Assembly (NCBI GenBank): GCA_013399895.1
Contig: VXBA01001642.1
Span: forward strand, 360,619-424,618
DNA from: Serilophus lunatus
Lineage: Eukaryota; Chordata; Aves; Passeriformes; Eurylaimidae
Direction: 5' to 3'
Length of the DNA stretch: 64,000 nucleotides
Part shown: in pieces, positions 56,111-64,000 of the stretch
Layout of the letters: every line of letters starts with the position of its first letter
Numbering within the stretch: the stretch's first letter is position 1
Made by a program: the position numbers and the translations under genes
Notes under the pieces: generated by a model
Databases searched by the model: none
What the model was told of the DNA's origin: nothing
Seen by the model: only the letters and a program-made list of their open reading frames with translations

Positions 56111-57211
56111 TTCAGCTCGTTCTTCATCGCTGACTTGGTGATTTTTTAATTTTATTTTTTTTTTATTATTTCCCTTTTTGCTTTTTCTCACACTATCAAG
56201 AACACTGGAAACACAGGGTGCAGACAGGAGACCTTCCACATATGTGGCACAACTCCTAGAATAGTAACAATTAGATGCAGAAATGGCCGGAGAGGGGAGT
56301 GTATGTGGAAATGACTGGCTCTGTGGCTTTGATTGTACAAGTCAGTTGCTCTTTGTGACTTCTGAAAATGGCAGTTTTTGCCTTCAAGGTGTTTTTATTT
56401 TCTACCAATTATAGTGGATTTTATTTGTTTGTTTATTTTTTTGTTTTTTTTGCATTTGATGGGATCATTTTGCTCCTGCAGATATGAATTGTTTTTTGGG
56501 GTTTTTTTGGACATGCTTAATGGAAGTTAAACAACTTACTGGCGTTTTCTCTTCAAATTAGTGCTATTTTTGTTGGAAGAAGAGACTGTCTAGGACTACC
56601 AAAATCTACTTCCAAATTCTGGGGTAGGTGCAGTTTGTATAGGATAAGGACATATAGTTTAATGTTTTCAGTTAAGAGTTTACCTGTGTTCTCGTGTCTG
56701 TGTCAGTTAACAGATGCTTCTGCTTTAATCTTGCCTTGTAAAATGCACAAACATTGTTGGTTGCTAATTAAAGTGCAGATGAGATGAATATTAGACAAGT
56801 TAGTCAGCCTTTGTGTGAGGTTCCATTGTATCGTGGACATCTGGCCATTGGCTTTGTCCTGCTAAACCAAGTTTAGGTAGAACTGAATGCAGTTTATTCA
56901 TGCTACTGTTATGTAATGAATATCAGAAATGTTCCATGGTGCAGATTAATGGTTCTTTGTCTCGAGTAAGTACTTTGTAGTGCTGATATGGGAAGCTTGT
57001 GTTTGAAAATAAGTGGTTATTATCAAATAGAGGTTTTGGCTGGAAAAATAATATAATAACCACGTGTCAGTTTTTGATTTCCATGAGACATCAATCAAAT
57101 GGGGTACTGCATAGGACCGTGAAGCAATTTAACTTTGTTCTGTGTTCTGCGTAGAGCTGAGGCCAGGATTTTAGAAATCCACTAATTTTGTGTGGCTTTG
57201 CAATTTTGTCC

Positions 57212-57418
57212 CAGAATCACAGAATCAGCCAGGTTGGCTGGGAGATCATCGAGTCCAACCTTTGACCTAACACCACTTTGTCGATGAGACCATGGCACTC
57301 AGTGCCACATCCGATCTCTTAAATACCTCCAGAGACAGTGACTCCACCACCTCCCTGGGCAGCCCATTCCAATGCCCAGTTAATTACATTGTAAAGAACT
57401 TCCTTCCTCCTAATGATT
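57212..57418 (-). repeat. CR1 LINE 3' end, antisense
   Basis: CCAGAATCACAGAATCAGCC, then ATCATCGAGTCCAACCTTTG, then GACTCCACCACCTCCCTGGG and CAGCCCATTCCAATGCCCAG are the complement of a CR1 3' end close to the 7575-8312 subfamily. Confidence 0.93.
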
Positions 57419-58394
57419 CTGGTCTAGATATACAAAGTTACTGAATATTCAGGGTTGTAATCAGATTTAGTCAATTCAAATGGACATGAGCTGCTCCCCA
57501 CTGAGTACAGTGTTTAGTAATTGCTAAAGTCCTGGATATTAGTCCCATGGTAGGATTTTTCTATTGTAGGAAGCCGAATTCCAGTCTCATTCTTGGGTGC
57601 AGGACAAGACTGTGTATTTCTCTAGAAGTTTGTTCATGAGCCTGTGAATCTTTATAGCTCTCCTGGAGGTCTCTTTAGTGCGACCGTACCACACTGTTTA
57701 CCTTTAAAGAGGCTTTCAGTTACGTAGAACTCTTCAGACTGAGACTCTGAGAGGTTGCACATGAAAAGTGAGTGATTTTACTGGAATTAAGGGCTCTATC
57801 CCTGTCCTCTCGGGTGGGATACTTGTTTCTTCTGGGCACTTACACTGAAAAAGTGTTCCTGCCAAGGACTGTAGAAGAAACAGAATGGTGAAACTGTGGG
57901 CATTTCCTCCTTACACCAGGAATAATGAGCTTCTGTTAAATGCTTGTAAATGAGGGGAACAATCAATGAGCCCTGTTACAATTGTGGCTTATCCGAGCAA
58001 AGACGTTTGTTTTGGATCAACCTTTAACGTCACCAAAAAAAATGCTGTAGTTGCAGAAGGGGCAAGTTCCCTGCCTGGGTTACAAGCTATCCAAGGCAAA
58101 AGAAGGGAGAAGATACAGTTACCTTATCAATTTAGGCTCATTTAGAGATGTTTCTCTATAGCTGTAGCGCAGTTTCTGTTTCTGAGGTTCAGGTTTTTCC
58201 TGTTTTCCTTTTGCTGGAAAAAAAACATTATTAGTTAACAAACCATGTTTCTGTGCCTGTGTTCCTGGAAAGCTCCCGTAAACTTATTCTGGGATAGTAA
58301 ATTGTTTTTGTTCCTTGGAGATTGTTACAATGTACCATATTAAAAGAGGTAATGGTATTGATTTGGTGTAGTCATGTTATGTACTTGTGCCAGA

Positions 58395-58770
58395 AGGTGT
58401 CCTCTGGGAATTGTTTAGCCTGGATAAAAGGAGGCTGAGGGAAAACCTTATTGCTCTCTACAGCTACCTGAAAGGAGGTTGTAGCCAGCAGGGGTCGGTC
58501 TCTTTTCTCAAACAACAAGTGCTAGGACAAGAGGAAATGGCCTCAAGTTGAGCCAGGGGAGGTTTAGGTTGAATATTAGGAAAAATTTCTTCACTGAAAG
58601 AGTTGTCCAGTATTGGGACAGGCTGCCCAGAGAAGTGGTTGAGCCACCATCCCTGGAGGTATTTAAAAGATATGTGGATGTGGCACCTAGGGGCATGGTT
58701 TAGTGGTGGGCTTGACAGTGCTGGCTTAAGGGTTGGACTCAGAATTCTTTTCCAACCTCAATTATTCTGT
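58395..58770 (+). repeat. CR1 LINE 3' fragment
   Basis: From TTGTTTAGCCTGGATAAAAG to TTTTCCAACCTCAATTATTC, including GGACAGGCTGCCCAGAGAAG. It lies 350 bases before the first MPPE1 coding exon. Confidence 0.93.
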
Positions 58771-59117
58771 ATGGATCCTAACAGATTTTTTTTTTTGTTT
58801 ACTGCTGCTGTTCAAGCTAAGCTCTGTCTTTACCTATCTGGGACCTCTACTCACACTGTTTTCACTCTATAGTTCTAAAAAACCACCATGCACCAAGATC
58901 CTGGCTGGCTTTAAACTGCTTTTTCTGGTCCTGGTAGGTGAGAGTGCAGTTCTGTGCTCAGTGGCACCGCCATCTGTGTACCTGAAGTAGAAGACCAACT
59001 TTTTAGGTCAGTTACACATTTCCAAGTTGTTCAGGGTGACAAGAAGCTAACACTGTAGGCCTTGCCTGGTAGCTTTCCACAGGGAATGCTGACTTTTACT
59101 TTGTATTTTCTCCACAG

Positions 59118-59490
59118 GGATTTTGTACCGACAAAAACGTGATCCTTTGACTAGTCCCAGCTGTTTTTGTCCAAGAGAGAAGAACCAAGCCATTGAGTCT
59201 TATGCTGGTACTGCAATGCTGAGCTCTAGCCCGACCATTGTGAAGAAACTTCCTCTGAAGAAGAGGCTTTGTTTTGTGCTGAAACTTGTGTGCTTTGTCA
59301 GCTCAGTGTTAATGTTTTGTGAATTTTTAATTTATTATGTAGTAATTTTTCAATGCCGATGGCCGGAAGTGAAAGGTGGAGCTCACCTGGGTGAAAAAGA
59401 GACTTCAGATTCAGTCCTAAAGGCCATAATTTTAGCTGATACCCATCTACTTGGTGAAATCAAAGGACATTGGTTTGATAAACTAAGAAG
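59118..59490 (+). CDS. MPPE1: MPPE1 first coding exon (start at 59216)
   Basis: The exon follows a TCCACAG acceptor, so there is an upstream exon. The ATG at 59216 starts MLSSSPTIVKKLPLKKRL, which lines up with the basic N-terminus of mammalian MPPE1. The membrane segment and the EVKGG...VLKAIILADTHLLG catalytic start follow. The frame stays open upstream of this ATG as far as the acceptor (about 33 codons), so a longer N-terminus from another exon cannot be excluded. It ends in phase 2 at GTAATT. Confidence 0.9.
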
Positions 59491-62400
59491 GTAATTATTT
59501 TTTTAATAACCTCTATTCTGGTTTTAGAGTTTTTAATAGTAGCTAATGAGTGAGTAATGCACTGTTCTAATTAACTGCTGTTTAATAGAATTGTAATGAG
59601 AAAATAAACAAGCTGGTATTGCTTGTTACATGCGTTGGTTCTGATTTTACCCACTGTACTTAAATCTGATTTCTAAGTATTTAATTTGAATTTCATGTTA
59701 TATTTTCATATTTCATTGTGTGGAAGGCATTTTCCCATTCCCATTTCCAGGCTATGTCTGTGTATTCCGAGCTGAGAATCCAGAGGTTGGGCAGTGATGA
59801 CTGGCTCTGTATTTTCCTTTCAGAGAATGGCAAATGGAGAGATCTTTCCAAACTGCCTTATGGTTACTGCAGCCAGATATTGTTTTTATTCTGGGAGATA
59901 TCTTTGATGAAGGAAAATGGAGCTCACCTCAGGTATGACATCATCAGCTCTCTTATTTAAAAAAATGAGGATTTCTTGAAGGAAAAGGATGGCAGAAGAA
60001 AGCAAACTAGGTGTGCAAGGCTTTGTTTAATATCGCTACAGTCATCCCATTGGTAGAAGTTTCTAGTCTTTTAGATACAAGTAGAAATGTTGCAATTGTC
60101 CTTCATTTTTGGTAGTATCTTGACAATTTTGCCCCTCATATAAAGCTTACAAAATGCAAGCACCTCAGTGTGTAGTTCTGTATTATATGTTTGAGATGTG
60201 CTGACCCTGGCTGGATGCCAGGCGCCCACCAAAGCCGCTCTATCACTCTCCTTCTCAGCTGGGCAGGGGAAAGATAATATAGGAAAGACCCACGGGTTGA
60301 GATAAGGACAGGGAGAGATCACTCAACAACTTCCCTCATGGGCAAAAAAAGATCTGGGAAAAATGAATTTATTGCAAATCAAATCAGAACAGGGCACTGA
60401 GAAAATAAAAAAACTCCAAAACTAAAGTGCCTTCCCTCCATCCCTTCCTTTTTTCTGGGCTCGACATTCCCAACTCTCTACTTTGTCCACTTAGTAGCAC
60501 AGGGAAATGGGGAAGGGGAGTTGTAGTCAGATCATCACACATCTCTGCTGCCCTCTCCTCCTCAGGACTTCTCCCTCTTCCCTTGCTCAGTGTAGTGTCT
60601 GTCCTGTGGGAGAGTCCTTTCACCAACTTCCCCAGTGTGAACCCCTCCAACGGGCTGCAGTCATTCAAGAACAGACTGCTTCAGCATGGGTCACAAGTTC
60701 TGGCACCAAACCTGCTCCAGCATGGGCTCCTCTCTCGTTCCTGCCAGGAGCCTGCTCCAGTGTGGGCTTCCCACAGGACCATAGTCTCCTTCTGGTCTGG
60801 GCTACTCCATGGGCTGCAGGGGCGCAGCTGCGCCACAGGCTGCAGGGGAATCTCTGCTCCAGTACCCGGAGCACCTCCTCCTTCACTGACCTTGATGCCT
60901 GCACGGCTGTTTCTCTCACATATTGTCACTTCTCTCTCTGTCTGCAATTGTGCAGTTTTCTTTTTTCCCACCCTCATAACTGTTATCCCAGAGGTGTTGC
61001 CACCATCACCGATGGGCATGGCCTTAGGCAACAGTGCGTCCATCCTGGAGCCGCCTGGCAGTGGGTCTGTCGGACATGGGGGAAGCTTCTGGCAGCTTCT
61101 CACAGAAGCCACCCCTGTAGCCCCCTCAGTACCAAAAACTTGCCATGCAAACCTACTGCAATATTAGTGGAACCCTTTGACACTGTGGAACAGCATTAAT
61201 TTCTCCTTCTGATTTTCCATGCAGGCATGGGCAGATGATGTCAGGAGATTTCGGAAAATGTTTAAGTATCCCGTTTCTACTGAGCTAGTGGTCATTGTTG
61301 GGAATCATGACATTGGATTTCATTATGAGTAAGTCTTGTCAGAGAAAGGAGTACCCAAGTGCCAAGAATGAAATGTCAGCATGCATACAGTAACTGCTTT
61401 TGTGTCTGACTGACCTGTTTTGTGATTATGAGGAAATTTTTTAATCATAATCAAATCAGAAAGGATTGTAATTTAGAGTAAGACTTTCAAAGGCATCCAC
61501 CTGCGCACAAAGCAGGCTTCTCTGACCATATCAGAAGTTGTCCAGAACTGATCTGCATTGGCATGGAATCCTTGAAGCTGCTTTTCCTTGTGCTGGGCTT
61601 CCTCATCACAAAAGTGTTTAGTCCAAGCAAATTTCCTTTCCTGTTAACTCATCACAGAAGAGCGTAAGTGCCCTTGCTCTGCTGTGCTTGCACTGGTGGG
61701 ACTGGGACAGAGGACACAAGAGGTGTCAGAGCACCCCTGTGAGTTTGCTGAATAAATGTGTGAGCTGGGTAACGGTGCAGCAAGATGCATGAATGGTCAA
61801 TAAACTGTAAAGCAACTGTGTCAGGTAAGTTCCAGTTGCAATTTCTTACCTCTTGTATTTTTGCTCTGTGACACAGAATGACTACTTACAAGGTAAAACG
61901 ATTTGAAAAGGTTTTCAACTTGACTTCAGGAAAGCTAATAACTCGGAAAGGAATAAAGTGAGTTTCTTTAATATTTTTTTTTTTTTTATGTTTAGACCAG
62001 TGATTACAGAGCTAGCAGACCAGTGATGAAAACCAAAAGTGGAATTTGTAATGAAATAGTATGGGTATGCTTAACTTGGGACCTTTTGGTTTTTAACCAT
62101 CTACCTTATGGTATGTTAAACCCAAAACGCTTTGTACAAACCTGTAGTTTGGTATGGAGTGGAAGCTGTACTTTGAGCTGGGTGAATTTTAACAATTTCC
62201 TTTTAAATGGACAAATACTGTGGAGTCAGAATCCATTTCTCTGGTTTGCATTTATACTTCCTTGCAGCCGGTAATGAGCCATAGCTGTAACACATAAGAA
62301 AAGGATTCATAAAGAAACACAAACCAACCCCCTCTGTGTTTACAAATGAAGAGTTTCATTTATTTTAGTCACTTCTTTAGTCTGCAGAACTTAACCCTTG

Positions 62401-63848
62401 TTTGAGGAATTTGGAAACATAGCAGTTGCTTTTCCACGGTTTTTCCACAGGGTGGAGTAATGACGCACACGCCGGTTTTGGCTTGGAGTAGACCTTTGTA
62501 CTCACAGTTGTATTTCTGTGGCTGCAGCTGTCTGCTGTGTGCCCCGTTACCCTTAGAGATACCATGCAGGAACCCGATGAGGGAAAGCAGTAGGAGGTTT
62601 GTGGAAAGATGTTTTCCTTTAAAGCTCAGATTTATGAAGGGAAGGCCCACTGCCACTCTGCATTTGGAACACGTATAAATGTGAGAATCAAAACCTACAG
62701 GTTTACACCAGTCCCCTTAATTAAGCAAATGTTAAAAATATTTTGAACAGTTCTGGAAATGGCTGTGCCTACCTTAGGAAGATCTAAGAGCTTCATGAAT
62801 GCTCAGGATAAAGCTGTTGCTTGTCCTGCAGATGTGGGGTCCTCTAGATACTTGTTTCAGCTGTTTTAAAAATAATTATTAAGGAACATGCCCATGTCCC
62901 CTTTGATAAAACAGTGCAGCAGAAATCTTACAAGCATTTATGGATTGTATGTCTGGTATCATATTAATTAACTGAAATGCACTGCACTATTCATGAAAAA
63001 TTCCTACATAAATTGAGAACAAATCTGTGGTATTAATTTGCCAAAACAGAGTTAAAAGTTTTTGTAGTGAAGGCGTTCTGCTCAATCGTATCTGTAAAAC
63101 ATACTGAATTGAACTGGGAACATATCTCGAGTCCTGAATGTGTGACTAAATGGGTATAAATCTCGTGGCAGAAGTTCAGAGTTGATTTGAAATCTGCAGG
63201 GAAATGTTCTATTACAAATAAAATTCCATTTTCTGTGTGAGAGACTGCGAACTATGGAACTACATTTGTTCAGGGTAGCCCGCCAAATGTAGTGCTGTTT
63301 CGTTTTTCGCTTGATCTGAAGAAATCAAATGTCTAAAATTCTGTCTCCAAGGTCTGAAAAGTGTGTGTGCAGAGAAGCAAGTTCTCCTTTCCCTCAGAAT
63401 TCACTATGAATTTCTAACTCTTCACTAGAATACAACTTAAGTATCCGCTAAAATAGAAAAAAAATCTTGAAGTGTAAACACAAAGCATAAGTTATATTGT
63501 GCCACCTAACCTACAACTGATTATAAAGCAGCCTACCAGGCAGAGAAATGGCTCAGTACAGATACTCAGAGCAGGACTTACAGCACAGGACTTCAGAAGC
63601 TGTTGCGTTCTGCTGTTTTGTTGAGCTGTGTTCAAACACTTCACTTGGTAAAATAAAGTTTATCCCGCATGTGTGCATGACCAACAAACGCTTTCCTGTT
63701 CTCCCCACCTCTCTTCACATCCCCCCTGCTATTTTCCAGCTTTGTCCTAGTGAACAGTGTAGCCATGGAGGGTGATGGCTGTGCTGTCTGCAGAACCTCA
63801 GAGGCAAAGCTGGTGGCGCTGTCCCACAAACTGAATTGCTCCCAGCAG
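59216..63848 (+). CDS. MPPE1: MPPE1 (PGAP5), metallophosphoesterase 1 (gene span, 3' end beyond window)
   Basis: MPPE1/PGAP5 is a membrane-bound dimanganese phosphoesterase of the ER exit/ERGIC compartment. It removes a side-chain ethanolamine phosphate from GPI anchors, which promotes export of GPI-anchored proteins. Coding exons are 59216-59490, 59824-59932, 61225-61328, 61877-61957 and 63740-63848, all GT/AG and in phase; 226 residues are seen of about 390-400 expected. A transmembrane segment lies at about residues 19-45. The metal motifs are ADTH (74-77, D-x-H), GDIFD (116-120) and GNHD (154-157). EWQMERSFQTALWLLQPD and AWADDVRRF closely match mammalian MPPE1. The C-terminal half (GHTH motif, second membrane segment) is outside the window. 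Confidence 0.96.
59824..59932 (+). CDS. MPPE1: MPPE1 coding exon 2
   Basis: Reads EWQMERSFQTALWLLQPD, then IVFILGDIFDEGKWSSPQ. It contains the GDxxD metal ligands of calcineurin-like phosphoesterases. Acceptor CTTTCAG, donor GTATGA; 109 nt, phase 2 to 0. Confidence 0.96.
60197..61163 (-). mobile_element. Endogenous retrovirus solo LTR (copy 2) in MPPE1 intron
   Basis: About 0.97 kb. It starts near GTGCTGACCCTGGCTGGATG with CCAAAGCCGCTCTATCACTC. It continues with GGGCAAAAAA..., a GCAATAAATTC poly(A) signal on the minus strand, CTCCAGCATGGGCT-type short repeats and CACAGAAGCCACCCCTGTAG, and ends near CAAACCTACTGCA. It is a fuller copy of the element at 5676-6600 and matches a common avian LTR. 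No internal retroviral genes flank it, so it is a solo LTR; ERV class is not resolved. A target-site duplication was not evident. Confidence 0.8.
61225..61328 (+). CDS. MPPE1: MPPE1 coding exon 3
   Basis: Reads AWADDVRRFRKMFKYP, then VSTELVVIVGNHDIGFHY and a split Glu. GNHD holds the bridging/catalytic Asn-His of the family. Acceptor CATGCAG, donor GTAAGT; 104 nt. An antisense LTR ends about 60 bases before the acceptor. Confidence 0.96.
61877..61957 (+). CDS. MPPE1: MPPE1 coding exon 4
   Basis: An 81-nt exon reading MTTYKVKRFEKVF, then NLTSGKLITRKGI and a split Asn, matching the MNTYKVERFEKVF region of the mammalian protein. Acceptor ACACAG, donor GTGAGT. Confidence 0.94.
61958..63739. other. 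MPPE1 intron 4
   Basis: Bounded by GTGAGT and TTCCAG. No further exon or mobile element was recognised inside. Confidence 0.7.
63740..63848 (+). CDS. MPPE1: MPPE1 coding exon 5 (last in window)
   Basis: Reads FVLVNSVAMEGDGCAVC, then RTSEAKLVALSHKLNCSQQ, matching the VNSVA..GDGC.IC...LNCS region of mammalian MPPE1. Acceptor TTCCAG, donor GTAAGA; ends in phase 0. The remaining exons lie to the right of the window. Confidence 0.94.
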
Positions 63849-64000
63849 GTAAGAGTTTATGATATCTGGTTAGAGCCAACAGTGGGACATTGCTGCTACA
63901 GGGTTGCCACAATCGGAATAGTGACACTGTAGCAATTGTCAGGCTAGAACCAGGATTCCGCTGAAAAAAATCTGCTTCCCATTCATATTGCAACTTGTTC

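Overview
This is a vertebrate nuclear window, almost certainly from a bird. The repeat content is dominated by CR1 LINE fragments, most of them 3' ends with the typical tail, and there are avian-type LTRs. Genes are split into short exons with consensus GT/AG borders. No bacterial, phage, CRISPR or operon features are present. One assembly gap (86 N) lies at 34534-34619.

Three genes are supported. (1) IMPA2 (inositol monophosphatase 2) runs on the minus strand from a CpG-rich first exon at about 34.5 kb to its stop codon at 15145. Seven of the eight expected coding exons are readable. The start codon falls in or beyond the N gap, and the exon expected between 22385 and 16488 was not found. 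(2) A seven-exon plus-strand gene (44619-53844) gives a clean 280-residue coiled-coil protein. Its last two exons resemble the extreme C-terminus of the ciliary protein CEP290. I know of no named gene at this place. (3) MPPE1/PGAP5, the GPI-anchor remodelling metallophosphoesterase, starts on the plus strand at 59216 and runs off the right edge after five coding exons. Divergent MPPE1 and IMPA2 match the vertebrate neighbourhood on human chromosome 18p11.

Layout: 1-15 kb is intergenic, with nested CR1 and LTR debris at 5.3-8.3 kb and an old sauropsid/amniote-type repeat at 13.4 kb. 15-34.5 kb is IMPA2, with a MIR-like element and a GAAA microsatellite in its introns. 33.8-34.9 kb is a GATGGG-rich minisatellite followed by the IMPA2 CpG island. 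35-44 kb is intergenic with several CR1 copies. 44.3-54 kb holds the second CpG island and the CEP290-like gene. 54-59 kb is the upstream/5' part of MPPE1, with a weak GC-rich patch at 55.85-56.1 kb. 59.1-64 kb is the 5' coding half of MPPE1, with an antisense LTR ending about 60 bases before one of its exons.

The genes do not form one pathway. IMPA2 acts in inositol recycling, MPPE1 in ER/Golgi GPI-anchor maturation, and the middle gene, if the homology holds, may relate to cilia or centrosomes.
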